From assembly GCF_002028425.1 (NCBI RefSeq), contig NZ_CP020042.1, positions 5,431,560-5,495,559 on the forward strand: 64,000 bases of DNA. The letters run 5' to 3'. The stretch comes from Streptomyces katrae. GTDB taxonomy: Bacteria; Actinomycetota; Actinomycetes; Streptomycetales; Streptomycetaceae. The notes under the pieces were generated by a model. It had not been told where the DNA came from, searched no databases, and was given only the letters and a program-made list of their open reading frames with translations. The translations under genes and the position numbers were made by a program. Position 1 is the first letter of the stretch. Each line of letters starts with the position of its first letter. This document shows positions 29,599 through 38,334 of the stretch, in pieces.

Positions 29599-29648
29599 CC
29601 GGCGCCTCCCTGACCCAGCCCCCCGGCACCTCCCGGCCGGGCGACGAC

Positions 29649-29693
29649 GACATGTCGCGTTCTGATTGGTCCACATGATGGACGCGATATGTC
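29649..29693 (+). promoter_or_regulatory. leuB promoter candidate spanned by a 12-base inverted repeat
   Basis: GACATGTCGCGT (29649-29660) is repeated in inverse as ACGCGATATGTC (29682-29693) with one mismatch and a 21-base spacer. TTGGTC (29666-29671) and TATGTC (29688-29693), 16 bases apart, make a plausible -35/-10 pair, so the second arm overlaps the -10 and the first lies just upstream of the -35. This fits a repressor site controlling leuB, whose start is 32 bases downstream. Confidence 0.55.
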
Positions 29694-29724
29694 TGAGGGC
29701 TGGGACACGGAGTACGGTTCCGAC

Positions 29725-30765
29725 ATGTCGACCAGCATCAATCTCGCAGTGATCCCCGGTGATGGCATCGGCCAGGAAGTCGTGGCTCAGGGCCTCAAGG
29801 TCCTTACCGCGGTCCTGCCCCAGGATGTGAAGCTGGAGACCAAGGAATACGACCTCGGCGCGCAGCGGTGGCACCGCACCGGTGAGACCCTCCCGGACGC
29901 CGAGCTCGAAGCGCTCAAGCACCACGACGCGATCCTCCTGGGTGCCATCGGCGACCCGTCGGTCCCCTCCGGCGTCCTGGAGCGCGGTCTGCTGCTGAAG
30001 CTCCGCTTCGCCTTCGACCACTTCATCAACCTGCGCCCCTCGAAGCTCTTCCCGAACACGGCCACCCCGCTGGCCGGCCGCCCGGACATCGACTTCGTCG
30101 TCGTCCGCGAGGGCACCGAGGGCCCGTACACCGGCAACGGCGGCAGCCTGCGCACCGGCACCCCGGCCGAGGTCGCCACCGAGGTCAGCGTCAACACCGC
30201 GTACGGCGTGGAGCGCGTGGTCCGGGACGCGTACGAGCGGGCCAACTCCCGTCCGCGCAAGAAGCTGACGCTGGTGCACAAGAACAACGTCCTCGTGTAC
30301 GCGGGCCACATGTGGAAGAACATCTTCGACAAGGTCGGCCAGGAGTACCCCGAGGTCACCACCGACTACCTGCACGTCGACGCCGCGACGATCTTCTTCG
30401 TCACCCAGCCCGAGCGCTTCGACGTCATCGTCACGGACAACCTCTTCGGTGACATCCTCACCGACCTGGCCGCCGCCGTCACCGGCGGGATCGGCCTGGC
30501 CGCCTCCGGGAACATCAACCCGACCGGCGCCTTCCCGTCGATGTTCGAGCCCGTCCACGGCTCGGCCCCGGACATCGCGGGCACCGGCAAGGCCGACCCG
30601 ACCGCGACGATCCTGTCCGTCGCCCTCCTGCTGCGCCACCTCGGCTACGAGGAGCAGGCCGTGCGCATCGAGGAGGCCGTCTCGGCCGACCTCGCCGAGC
30701 GTGACGGGACCTTCCGCTCCACCGACGCGATCGGCGACGCCCTCGCCGCGCGAGTAGCCGGCTGA
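29725..30765 (+). CDS. leuB: 3-isopropylmalate dehydrogenase
   Basis: A 346-residue NAD-dependent enzyme that oxidatively decarboxylates 3-isopropylmalate, the third step to leucine. It starts [20 protein letters not shown]; substrate arginines lie in [21 protein letters not shown] and [16 protein letters not shown], the catalytic Lys and Asp in VHKNNVL and [20 protein letters not shown], and the cofactor loop in [20 protein letters not shown]. In-frame ATG at 29689 would add 12 residues but lies on the -10 element, so 29725 is chosen. Its partners leuC and leuD are 30 kb away in this window. Confidence 0.96.
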   Translation: MSTSINLAVIPGDGIGQEVVAQGLKVLTAVLPQDVKLETKEYDLGAQRWHRTGETLPDAELEALKHHDAILLGAIGDPSVPSGVLERGLLLKLRFAFDHFINLRPSKLFPNTATPLAGRPDIDFVVVREGTEGPYTGNGGSLRTGTPAEVATEVSVNTAYGVERVVRDAYERANSRPRKKLTLVHKNNVLVYAGHMWKNIFDKVGQEYPEVTTDYLHVDAATIFFVTQPERFDVIVTDNLFGDILTDLAAAVTGGIGLAASGNINPTGAFPSMFEPVHGSAPDIAGTGKADPTATILSVALLLRHLGYEEQAVRIEEAVSADLAERDGTFRSTDAIGDALAARVAG

Positions 30766-30783
30766 CCCGGCAGCTCCACCCAG

Positions 30784-30819
30784 GAAGCCGCCGGGTACGC
30801 ACCATCACCCGGCGGCTTC
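30784..30819 (+). terminator. terminator of leuB
   Basis: GAAGCCGCCGGGT (30784-30796) pairs perfectly with ACCCGGCGGCTTC (30807-30819), 18 bases after the leuB stop. Confidence 0.8.
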
Positions 30820-30989
30820 TCCTGCACGGCCCCGGGTGCCACCATCTCCCGTGGGCCGCATCACCCCGTTTCACCGAAGACCCCGCGCGCGCGATAATCG
30901 AACGCGAGGCCGCGGTAAACGGGGAAGCTCGGACGTCCTGGTACGCATGAGCGCGGTCCGCCATACACAACGGTGAAGGACAAGCACTC

Positions 30990-32075
30990 ATGACGACGCC
31001 CACGATCGAGCTCAAGCCCTCCTCCAACCCGCTGTCCGACGCGGAGCGAGAGGCGATCCTGGCCAGCCCCGGCTTCGGCCGCCACTTCACCGATCACATG
31101 GTGACGATCAAGTGGACCGAGGGTCGTGGCTGGCACGACGCCGAGCTGGTTCCGTACGCGCCGCTGTCGATCGACCCGGCCAACATGACGCTGCACTACG
31201 CGCAGACGATCTTCGAGGGGCTCAAGGCCTACCGTCAGCCCGACGGCACCGTCGCCACCTTCCGCCCCCAGGCCAACGCCGAGCGCTTCCAGGCCTCCGC
31301 CCGCCGCATGGCCATGCCGGAGCTGCCGACCGAGCTGTTCATCGAGGCCTGCGACGCGCTGATCAAGCAGGACAGCGCCTGGGTGCCGAACTCCGGCGAG
31401 GCCTCCCTGTACCTGCGGCCCTTCATGTTCGCGTCCGAGGTCGGCCTGGGCGTCCGCCCGGCCAACGAGTTCCTGTTCATGGTCATCGCCTCGCCCGCCG
31501 GCGCCTACTTCCCCGGTGGCGTCAAGCCCGTCTCCGTCTGGCTGTCCGAGGAGTACGTCCGCGCCGTCAAGGGCGGCACCGGCGCCGCCAAGACCGGCGG
31601 CAACTACGCGGCCTCCCTCGTCGCCCAGGCCCAGGCCGCCTCGCACGGCTGCGACCAGGTCGTCTGGCTGGACGCCGTCGAGCACCGCTGGATCGAGGAG
31701 ATGGGCGGCATGAACCTGTACTTCGTGTACGGCGACCGCATCGTCACCCCGGAGCTGACCGGCTCGCTCCTCCCCGGCATCACCCGCGACTCGCTCCTCA
31801 CCATCGCCCGCGACCTCGGCTACACCGCCGAGGAGGGCCGCATCTCCACCGAGGACTGGAAGCGCGACAACGAGAACGGCACCCTCACCGAGGTGTTCGC
31901 CTGCGGTACGGCGGCCGTCATCACCCCGGTCGGCTCCGTCAAGTCCGAGCGCGCCAACTGGACCCAGGGCGACGGCGAGCCCGGCGAGGTCACCATGAAG
32001 CTCCGCAAGGCGCTGCTCGACCTCCAGACCGGCCACCGCGCCGACACCCACGGCTGGATGCACCCGCTCGGCTAG
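30990..32075 (+). CDS. ilvE: branched-chain amino acid aminotransferase
   Basis: A 361-residue PLP-dependent fold-type IV transaminase that carries out the last step to valine, leucine and isoleucine and the first of their breakdown. The PLP lysine lies in [21 protein letters not shown], and [34 protein letters not shown] contains the family signature glutamate. [11 protein letters not shown] and [15 protein letters not shown] form the phosphate-binding end. It is expressed from its own 220-base upstream region after the leuB terminator. Confidence 0.96.
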   Translation: MTTPTIELKPSSNPLSDAEREAILASPGFGRHFTDHMVTIKWTEGRGWHDAELVPYAPLSIDPANMTLHYAQTIFEGLKAYRQPDGTVATFRPQANAERFQASARRMAMPELPTELFIEACDALIKQDSAWVPNSGEASLYLRPFMFASEVGLGVRPANEFLFMVIASPAGAYFPGGVKPVSVWLSEEYVRAVKGGTGAAKTGGNYAASLVAQAQAASHGCDQVVWLDAVEHRWIEEMGGMNLYFVYGDRIVTPELTGSLLPGITRDSLLTIARDLGYTAEEGRISTEDWKRDNENGTLTEVFACGTAAVITPVGSVKSERANWTQGDGEPGEVTMKLRKALLDLQTGHRADTHGWMHPLG

Positions 32076-32090
32076 GGCGCACCCCCCCCG

Positions 32091-32137
32091 AACGGCCGAA
32101 GGCCCCCGCGCATCGAGCGCGGGGGCCTTCGGCCGTT
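32091..32137 (+). terminator. very long bidirectional terminator after ilvE
   Basis: A 21-base-pair perfect stem (32091-32111 with 32117-32137) around the loop ATCGA separates ilvE from the convergent small gene at 32162. It is the longest perfect hairpin in the window and should stop transcription from both sides. Confidence 0.9.
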
Positions 32138-32161
32138 ACGGGCGGGAGGGGGAGGAGCGGG

Positions 32162-32317
32162 TCAGTGCTCCTGCTCCTGCTCGCCGTCCTTCTTCTTCGT
32201 GCGGCCCTGGACCGGTCCGTCCGGTCCGGTCATCGCCAGCAGGCCGTCGCCGACCATGTAGGCCAGGCCCGCGATCCCCCTGACGATCTTCGCCGCCACA
32301 TACGCGACCTCTTCCAC
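32162..32317 (-). CDS. small hypothetical protein (51 aa) downstream of NCS1 permease
   Basis: A 51-residue protein that starts with GTG four bases after GGAGG: VEEVAYVAAKIVRGIAGLAY, followed by a short hydrophobic stretch and a charged tail (RTKKKDGEQEQEH). It could be a small membrane-associated peptide. It lies 35 bases after the permease on the same strand and is probably co-transcribed. Function unknown. Confidence 0.6.
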   Translation of the reverse strand: MEEVAYVAAKIVRGIAGLAYMVGDGLLAMTGPDGPVQGRTKKKDGEQEQEH

Positions 32318-32352
32318 GACGCCTCCCCGTGCCGTTCGTCGTGGCGGTCCCT

Positions 32353-33783
32353 CTACGCTTCGACCGCCACCGCTGCCTTCTCCGCCGGCTCGGCGGCCGC
32401 GGCCGCCTGCGGCCGGACGGTCAGTGCGATGTAGACCGCGCCGCCGACCAGCCCCGACAGGATGAAACTACAGTCCACCCCGCCGGTGAGGGCCAGCAGC
32501 GGGCCCTCGTACACCGGGGTCGACACGGCGGCCAGTCCCACCACCGCGCCGGCCGCCCAGGCGGCGGTGGCGCGGAGGTTCCAGCCCCCGCTGTACCAGT
32601 AGACGCCGCCACGGGCCCGACGGTTGAACACCTGGAGCGCGTCGGCGTCGTACTCCCCGCGGCAGCGCACGTAACCGATCAGGGTGATCACGGCCCACGG
32701 GGTGCCGATCGCGGTCAGCAGCAGGACGAACGAGGTCATCGCCGACTGGACGTTCCACTCGAAGGAGCCGAAGAAGACGAAGGCGGTCGCGACGGCCGCG
32801 GCGATCACGGTGGCCTTGGTACGGGTGGCCTTGGGCACGATGGCGTCCAGGTCGAGGCCCATCGAGTAGAGCATCAGCCCGGCGTTGCCCACCGAACCGG
32901 CCGCGGCGGCGAACAGCAGCGGCACCAGGTACCAGAAGGGCGCGGCGGCCACGAGCGGTCCCGCGTAGTCGGCACCGGCCCGGGCGGCCAGCGCGGTGTA
33001 GGTGCCGAAGAGCTGCGGGACCAGCAGGCCGAAGAACAGACCCGTACAGGTGGCCCAGTAGACCTTCCGGGAGCTGTGCCGGCGGGGCGAGACGTAGCGT
33101 GTGTAGTCGCCGAGCAGGGTGATGAAGGCGACGGGGCCGCTGAGCCCGGCGGCGACGACGGCGAGGATCCAGGTGGGCCAGAACGAGCCCAGCAGGTAGG
33201 AGGTGTCCGGCGGGGCCGCGGTCGTGAAGCCGGGGGCGTAGGCGTATATGCCGACCGCCAGCAGGAGCACCATGACGATCGAGAGCGCCTTGCTCATGCG
33301 CAGCAGCAGCCGGTAGCCGAAGACGGCCCCGACCACGGTGAACGCCGCGAGCACCCCGTACATCAGGGAGTGGGTGAGGCCGCTGTCCGGCAGGCCGGTG
33401 AGCCGGGCCAGGGTGCCGACCATCACGTCACCGCCGATCCACAGGGTCAGCGCCGTGTAGCCGAGCGCCAGCAGCAGGCCCACGATCGAGCCCACGAGCC
33501 GCCCCCGTACGCCGAACTGCGCCCCGCTGGAGGTGGACAGGTTCGTCGCGGTGCGCAGGGAGACCAGCGCGAGCGGCGCGGTGAAGGCGATGCCGGCCAG
33601 GGTCCCGGTCACGATGGCGGTGACCGACGGGACCAGGCCCAGTCCGAAGGACGGGGGCAGCCAGCCGAAGACGATCACACCGAGGCAGAGGTTGGAGCCG
33701 AGCAGGATCGACATCAGGTCACGGGGACCGCTCGTCCGCTCCTCTTCCGGGATGGTGTCGACTCCGCGCTGTTCGATGGGCAT
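32353..33783 (-). CDS. NCS1 family nucleobase (cytosine/purine/allantoin) permease
   Basis: A 476-residue transporter with about 12 membrane helices of the nucleobase-cation-symport-1 family. Helix 1 contains LLGSNLCLGVIVFGWLPPSFGLG, and NLSTSSGAQFGVRGRLVG and LLGDYTRYVSPRRHSSRKV are characteristic family segments. Substrate could be cytosine, uracil, hydantoin or allantoin. The ATG at 33783 has GGGAG upstream. It is divergent from the ureAB-ureC operon, with paired operator-like repeats between them, so a role in taking up a nucleobase or ureide whose breakdown yields urea is an attractive inference. Confidence 0.92.
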   Translation of the reverse strand: MPIEQRGVDTIPEEERTSGPRDLMSILLGSNLCLGVIVFGWLPPSFGLGLVPSVTAIVTGTLAGIAFTAPLALVSLRTATNLSTSSGAQFGVRGRLVGSIVGLLLALGYTALTLWIGGDVMVGTLARLTGLPDSGLTHSLMYGVLAAFTVVGAVFGYRLLLRMSKALSIVMVLLLAVGIYAYAPGFTTAAPPDTSYLLGSFWPTWILAVVAAGLSGPVAFITLLGDYTRYVSPRRHSSRKVYWATCTGLFFGLLVPQLFGTYTALAARAGADYAGPLVAAAPFWYLVPLLFAAAAGSVGNAGLMLYSMGLDLDAIVPKATRTKATVIAAAVATAFVFFGSFEWNVQSAMTSFVLLLTAIGTPWAVITLIGYVRCRGEYDADALQVFNRRARGGVYWYSGGWNLRATAAWAAGAVVGLAAVSTPVYEGPLLALTGGVDCSFILSGLVGGAVYIALTVRPQAAAAAEPAEKAAVAVEA

Positions 33784-33824
33784 GGGGGGACTCCCTTGGC
33801 ACGGCGGGGGGTGGGGGCCTAGTT

Positions 33825-33843
33825 GTTTGAGCGACACTCAATG
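33825..33843 (+). promoter_or_regulatory. operator-like repeat, copy 1 (permease/urease gap)
   Basis: GTTTGAG-CGACA-CTCAATG. The core TTGAG/CTCAA is an inverted repeat with a five-base spacer and shares the pattern GTTNGAGYGAYRCTCNA with a second copy 69 bases downstream. It lies 42 bases before the permease start. Confidence 0.6.
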
Positions 33844-33893
33844 TGACCCAAGCCCTGCTCCCAGGTCAATGATTCCCAGCGAGGAAATGAAGA

Positions 33894-33912
33894 GTTAGAG
33901 TGATGCTCTAAC
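33894..33912 (+). promoter_or_regulatory. operator-like repeat, copy 2 (permease/urease gap)
   Basis: GTTAGAG (33894-33900) and CTCTAAC (33906-33912) form a perfect seven-base inverted repeat around TGATG, 28 bases before the ureAB start. Together with copy 1 it looks like a shared regulator site for both divergent promoters. Confidence 0.65.
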
Positions 33913-33940
33913 CCATCGACTCAAAAGGTGGTGGATCGGC

Positions 33941-34660
33941 GTGCGGCTGACCCCTACGGAGCGCGACCGGCTGCTGCTGCGCAGCGCCGCGGAACTGGCC
34001 AGGGCCCGTCGGGCCCGGGGCCTGCGGCTCAACGTCCCCGAGGCCACGGCGCTGATCGCCGACACGGTCTGCGAGGCGGCGCGCGACGGCAAGCGCCTGG
34101 CCGAGGCCATCGAGGAGGCCCGGAGCGTCCTCGGCCCCGGCGACGTGCTGCCCGGCGTGGCCGACGTGGTCACCGAGGTGCACGTGGAGGCCGTCTTCGA
34201 CGACGGGTCCCGCCTCGCGGTGGTCTCGTCCCCGATCCAGGGCGCGGCCTCGCTCGGCGACGACGCCCCGGGCGCGGTCGTACCGGGCCCCGGCGCCCCC
34301 CAGCCGGAGCCGGTCGTCCGCCTGCGGGTGCGCAACACCGCCTCCGTGCCGGTGAGCGTCACCTCCCACTTCCACTTCTTCGAGGCGAACCCCCGCCTCG
34401 ACTTCGACCGCGCCGCGGCCTACGGCATGCGGCTGTGCGTCCCCGCCGGCTCCTCCGTGCGCTTCGACCCGCACGGCGAGGGCGAGGTGGGCCTGGTCCC
34501 GATCGGCGGGGACCGGATCGCCATCGGTTTCGCCGGACTGGTCGACGGTCCGCTCGACGCCCCCGGCGCCAAGGCCGAGGCCCTGGCCCGGGCCGTGGCC
34601 TGCGGCTACCTGGGCGCGGCCGCCCCCACCGCAGACGCCCCGGAAGGAGACCAGGCGTGA
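33941..34660 (+). CDS. ureAB: urease gamma and beta subunits fused
   Basis: A 239-residue fusion of the two small structural subunits of urease. Residues 1-100 match UreA (MRLTPTERDRLLLRSAAELA... EVHVEAVFDDGSRLAVV), and from about 125 to 225 UreB (VRLRVRNTASVPVSVTSHFHFFEANPRL, then GTxVRF-like SSVRFDPHGEGEVGLVPIGG). The linker is Gly/Pro/Ala-rich. The GTG start has GGTGGTGG upstream. Its TGA overlaps the GTG of ureC (GTGA), implying translational coupling. No nickel-insertion genes (ureD, E, F, G) follow. Confidence 0.93.
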   Translation: MRLTPTERDRLLLRSAAELARARRARGLRLNVPEATALIADTVCEAARDGKRLAEAIEEARSVLGPGDVLPGVADVVTEVHVEAVFDDGSRLAVVSSPIQGAASLGDDAPGAVVPGPGAPQPEPVVRLRVRNTASVPVSVTSHFHFFEANPRLDFDRAAAYGMRLCVPAGSSVRFDPHGEGEVGLVPIGGDRIAIGFAGLVDGPLDAPGAKAEALARAVACGYLGAAAPTADAPEGDQA

Positions 34661-36399
34661 GCCGCCAGACCCCCCACACCGATCACAGCGCGCACTGCGC
34701 CCCCGGCAGCCGGCACATCGACCCGCACGAGTACGCCTCCGTCTTCGGCCCCCGCGCCGGGGACCGGGTCCGGCTCGGCGACTCCGGGCTGACCGTCCGG
34801 GTGGAGTACGACGCGCAGAAGCCGGGGGACGAGTTCCTGGCGGGGTTCGGGAAGACGGCCCGTGACGGCCTGCACCTCAAGGGCGCGGCCGTCCGTGAGA
34901 CCTGTGATGTGGTGATCAGCAATGTCCTGGTCATCGATGCCGTCCTCGGCATCAAGAAGGTTTCCATCGGTATCCGTGAGGGCCGCATCCACGCGATCGG
35001 GCGGGCGGGCAACCCGGACACCCTCGACGGGGTGGACGTGGTGGTCGGCACCGGCACCAGCATCGTCTCCGGCGAGGGCCTGATCGCCACCGCCGGGGCC
35101 GTGGACACCCATGTCCACCTGCTCTCCCCGCGGATCATGGAGGCCTCGCTCGCCGCGGGCGTCACCACCGTCATCGGCCAGGAGTTCGGGCCCGTCTGGG
35201 GCGTCGGGGTGAACTCGCCGTGGGCGCTGAGGCACGCCTTCAACGCCTTCGACGCCTGGCCGGTGAACATCGGTTTCCTGGCCCGGGGCTCCTCCTCGGA
35301 CGCGGCGCCCCTGGTGGAGGCCCTGGCCGAGGGCGGCGCGAGCGGGTTCAAGGTCCATGAGGACATGGGCGCCCACACCCGGGCCCTGGACACCGCGCTG
35401 CGCGTGGCGGAGGAACACGACGTGCAGGTGGCCCTGCACAGTGACGGCCTCAACGAGTGCCTGTCGGTCGAGGACACCCTGCGGGTCCTGGAGGGCCGCA
35501 CCATCCACGCGTTCCACATCGAGGGCTGCGGCGGCGGGCACGTCCCCAACGTGCTGAAGATGGCGGGCGTGCCGAACGTGATCGGCTCCTCCACCAATCC
35601 CACCCTGCCCTTCGGCCGGGACGCGGTCGCCGAGCACTACGGCATGATCGTCTCCGTCCACGACCTCAAGCCGGACCTCCCGGGCGACGCGGCCATGGCC
35701 CGTGACCGCATCCGCGCCGGGACGATGGGTGCCGAGGACGTCCTGCACGACCTGGGCGCCATCGGCATCACCTCCTCCGACGCGCAGGGCATGGGCCGTG
35801 CCGGCGAGACCATCCGCCGCACCTTCGCGATGGCCGCCAAGATGAAGGGCGAGCTCGGCCCGCTGGAGGGCGACGGCGAGGGCGACGACAACGCCCGCGT
35901 GCTGCGCTACATGGCCAAGCTGACGATCAACCCGGCCATCGCGCACGGCCTGGCCCACGAGATCGGTTCCATCGAGACCGGCAAGCTCGCCGACATCGTG
36001 CTGTGGCGTCCGCAGTTCTTCGGCGCCAAGCCCCAGCTCGTCCTGAAGTCCGGCTTCCCGGCCTACGGCGTCACCGGCGACCCCAACGCCGCCACCGACA
36101 CCTGCGAACCCCTCGTCCTCGGCCCGCAGTTCGGCTCCTACGGGGCCACCGCCGCGGACATCTCCGTGGCCTTCGTCTCGGCGGCCGCCGCCGCCCTCGG
36201 CTCCGACGAGATGCCGACCCGCCGCCGCCGCGTCGCCGTCCGCGGCACCCGCGGCATCGGCCCCAAGGACATGCTCCTCAACTCCCGGGTGGGCGCGGTC
36301 GACGTGGACGCGCGCAGCGGACTCGTCTCCCTCGACGGAGAACCGCTGCGCTCCGAAGCGGCCGAATCGGTCTCCCTCAACCGCCTGTACTTCCTGTAA
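34657..36399 (+). CDS. ureC: urease alpha subunit (atypical)
   Basis: A 580-residue catalytic subunit that hydrolyses urea to ammonia and carbamate. The nickel ligands appear in order: DTHVH, the carbamylated lysine in GFKVHEDMG, LHSD, GGGH and the Asp of SSDAQGMGR. Compared from memory with Klebsiella UreC, the active-site flap motif CHHL reads VHDL: the catalytic histidine is kept but the flap cysteine is valine. The protein is somewhat longer than usual, with an N-terminal extension. It follows ureAB with a four-base overlap and is followed by agmatine deiminase after 23 bases. Without ureDEFG nearby it must borrow maturation factors from another locus or act differently. Confidence 0.9.
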   Translation: MSRQTPHTDHSAHCAPGSRHIDPHEYASVFGPRAGDRVRLGDSGLTVRVEYDAQKPGDEFLAGFGKTARDGLHLKGAAVRETCDVVISNVLVIDAVLGIKKVSIGIREGRIHAIGRAGNPDTLDGVDVVVGTGTSIVSGEGLIATAGAVDTHVHLLSPRIMEASLAAGVTTVIGQEFGPVWGVGVNSPWALRHAFNAFDAWPVNIGFLARGSSSDAAPLVEALAEGGASGFKVHEDMGAHTRALDTALRVAEEHDVQVALHSDGLNECLSVEDTLRVLEGRTIHAFHIEGCGGGHVPNVLKMAGVPNVIGSSTNPTLPFGRDAVAEHYGMIVSVHDLKPDLPGDAAMARDRIRAGTMGAEDVLHDLGAIGITSSDAQGMGRAGETIRRTFAMAAKMKGELGPLEGDGEGDDNARVLRYMAKLTINPAIAHGLAHEIGSIETGKLADIVLWRPQFFGAKPQLVLKSGFPAYGVTGDPNAATDTCEPLVLGPQFGSYGATAADISVAFVSAAAAALGSDEMPTRRRRVAVRGTRGIGPKDMLLNSRVGAVDVDARSGLVSLDGEPLRSEAAESVSLNRLYFL

Positions 36400-36422
36400 A
36401 GCTGCTCGTTAGGACCCCCGCC

Positions 36423-37487
36423 ATGACTGCACAGCCCGCGAACTCCGCGAGCCCCGCCAAGCCCGCCGCCAACGGTTTCCGGATGCCCGCCGAGTGGACC
36501 CCCCACGAGCGCACCTGGATGGCCTGGCCCAGCCCCAACCCCACCTTCACCAACGAGCAGGAGCTCGCCGAGGCCCGCCAGGCCTGGGGCGCCGTCGCCC
36601 GCGCCGTCCGCACCTACGAGCCGGTGACCCTCGTCGTCTCCCCGGGCGACGCCGACAGCGCCCGCGCCATCGTCGGCGAGGACGTCGAGCTGGTCGAGCG
36701 CGACCTCGACGACGCCTGGATGCGCGACATCGGCCCGACCTTCGTCACCAACGACGCCGGCGAGCTGGCCGCCGTCGACTGGACCTTCAACGGCTGGGGC
36801 GCCCAGGAATGGGCCCGCTGGGACCACGACTCCAAGATCGCCCGGCACATCTCCGACATCGTCGGCACCCGCACCTTCAGCACCCCGCTGGTCAACGAGG
36901 GCGGCGCCATCCACGTCGACGGCGAGGGCACCGTGCTCCTCACCGACACCGTGCAGCTGGGCAAGGGCCGCAACCCCGACTGGACCCGCGAGGAGGTCGA
37001 GCGCGAGATCCACGCCCACCTCGGCACCACCAAGGCCATCTGGCTGCCCTACGGCCTGGCCGGCGACTACGGCACCTACGGCACCCAGGGCCACGTCGAC
37101 ATCGTCGCCGCCTTCGCCCGCCCCGGCGTGGTCATGGTCCACACCCAGCCCGACCCGGCCCACCCGGACCACGAACGCTGCAAGACCATCGCCGCCATCC
37201 TGCGCGCCGCCACCGACGCCCGGGGCCGCCGGCTGGAGGTCGTCGAGATCCCGGCGCCGACCGTGCTGGAGGAGGACGGCGAGTGGGTGGACTACTCGTA
37301 CATCAACCACTACCTCTGCAACGGCGGCGTGGTGCTGTGCGCCTTCGACGACCCGCGCGACGAGGAGGCGGCCGAGATCTTCCGCGGACTGTTCCCCGAG
37401 CGGACCGTGACCCTCGTTGACGCACGTACGATTTTCGCCGGGGGTGGCGGCATCCACTGCATCACCCAGCAGCAGCCGAAGGTCTGA
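36423..37487 (+). CDS. aguA: agmatine deiminase
   Basis: A 354-residue member of the peptidyl-arginine-deiminase-like amidinotransferase fold that converts agmatine to N-carbamoylputrescine and ammonia. The start MPAEWTPHERTWMAWPS, the DDAWMRDIGPTFV aspartates, the histidine in the TQGHVDIVA segment and the nucleophilic cysteine at about residue 346 in GGGGIHCITQQQP are all visible. It follows ureC after 23 bases and precedes a TetR gene after 31, so all are probably one nitrogen-recovery transcript. No N-carbamoylputrescine amidase is adjacent. Confidence 0.94.
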   Translation: MTAQPANSASPAKPAANGFRMPAEWTPHERTWMAWPSPNPTFTNEQELAEARQAWGAVARAVRTYEPVTLVVSPGDADSARAIVGEDVELVERDLDDAWMRDIGPTFVTNDAGELAAVDWTFNGWGAQEWARWDHDSKIARHISDIVGTRTFSTPLVNEGGAIHVDGEGTVLLTDTVQLGKGRNPDWTREEVEREIHAHLGTTKAIWLPYGLAGDYGTYGTQGHVDIVAAFARPGVVMVHTQPDPAHPDHERCKTIAAILRAATDARGRRLEVVEIPAPTVLEEDGEWVDYSYINHYLCNGGVVLCAFDDPRDEEAAEIFRGLFPERTVTLVDARTIFAGGGGIHCITQQQPKV

Positions 37488-37518
37488 CACCCGAGGCGGA
37501 CCGATGAAGGAGTGACCC

Positions 37519-38133
37519 ATGGTGGCGGGCGGAGTACCGGTACGGGCGGCGCGCAAGAACGCGCCCCCGCGCGAGGACGTACTCGTCGCCGCCATGGCCA
37601 CGATCGCCGAGCGCGGGCTCGACGGGCTGACCATGGCCGGCCTCGGCCGGCAGGTCGGCATGAGCAGCGGTCACCTCCTCTACTACTTCCGCAGCAAGGA
37701 CGAGCTCCTGCTGCAGACCCTGGAGTGGAGCGAGGCGGAACTCGGCGCCCGGCGCCGGTCCCTGCTCTCGCGGCGCGAGCCGGCGGGCGAGCGGCTGCGC
37801 GCGTACGTGGACCTCTACGTACCCGACGGCGCCCGGGACCCGCACTGGACCCTGTGGCTGGAGGTCTGGAACCGCTCCCAGAACGCGGGCCCGGCCGAAC
37901 GCGACCGGCAGGCCGCCATCGAGGGCGCCTGGCACCGCGACCTGGTCGCCCTGCTCGCCGAGGGCATCTCGCGCGGGGAGTTCCGCGCGGTGGACCCCGA
38001 CCGTTTCGCGGCCCGGCTGCGGGCGCTGCTCGACGGGTTCAGCATCCAGGTGGCCGTCGGCCTGCCCGGCATAGGGCGCGAGGACATCCTGGAACACGTA
38101 CGCGAGTTCCTTGCCGAGGCCCTCTCCAGCTAG
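37519..38133 (+). CDS. TetR family transcriptional regulator
   Basis: A 204-residue regulator with the N-terminal helix-turn-helix (GLDGLTMAGLGRQVGMSSGH, then LLYYFRSKDELLL) and a BetI-like C-terminal domain (ALLAEGISRGEFRAVDPDRF, then AARLRALLDGFSIQVAVGLPG). The start ATG has AAGGAG at eight bases. It ends the ureAB-ureC-aguA block and is a candidate for the protein that binds the repeated operator between the permease and urease genes, though that is inference. Confidence 0.9.
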   Translation: MVAGGVPVRAARKNAPPREDVLVAAMATIAERGLDGLTMAGLGRQVGMSSGHLLYYFRSKDELLLQTLEWSEAELGARRRSLLSRREPAGERLRAYVDLYVPDGARDPHWTLWLEVWNRSQNAGPAERDRQAAIEGAWHRDLVALLAEGISRGEFRAVDPDRFAARLRALLDGFSIQVAVGLPGIGREDILEHVREFLAEALSS

Positions 38134-38186
38134 GGGTCGCGGGGGTGCGCGCCGTCTGCCGGACGGCGGCTGCCCGCATGCTGAGA

Positions 38187-38206
38187 CCGGCGTCCAGGGA
38201 CGCCGG
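38187..38206 (+). terminator. stem-loop after the TetR gene
   Basis: CCGGCGTC (38187-38194) pairs with GACGCCGG (38199-38206) around CAGG, 53 bases after the TetR stop. No T-run. It may end the ure-agu-tetR transcript. Confidence 0.45.
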
Positions 38207-38227
38207 CGCGTGTGTCACACTGCGAGC

Positions 38228-38284
38228 GTGTCTGCTCAGCTCATGATTATGGACAGCAGCGCGCCGGTCCTCTGTGACCGCTGA
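38228..38284 (+). CDS. possible leader peptide upstream of cimA
   Basis: An 18-codon frame, MSAQLMIMDSSAPVLCDR, starting GTG (or ATG at 38243), ends 50 bases before a terminator hairpin that lies ahead of cimA. It includes Leu, Ile and Val codons but not a run of them, so it is less convincing than the ilvB leader. No clear ribosome binding site. It may be a regulatory leader or chance. Confidence 0.35.
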   Translation: MSAQLMIMDSSAPVLCDR

Positions 38285-38334
38285 ACCGTGGAAAACCTCC
38301 GCGGCAGCGGCCACCGTGCCCCAGACCCGCGCGC

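Noticed and set aside
30947..30976. Nine-codon frame MSAVRHTQR before ilvE as a leader peptide
   Set aside because: It has no branched-chain codon run beyond one Val, and no terminator follows before ilvE.
35620..35680. Loss of the catalytic histidine in UreC
   Set aside because: At first VHDL seemed to lack it, but an ungapped alignment with the Klebsiella sequence from memory places a His in the correct position; only the flap cysteine and the next His differ.
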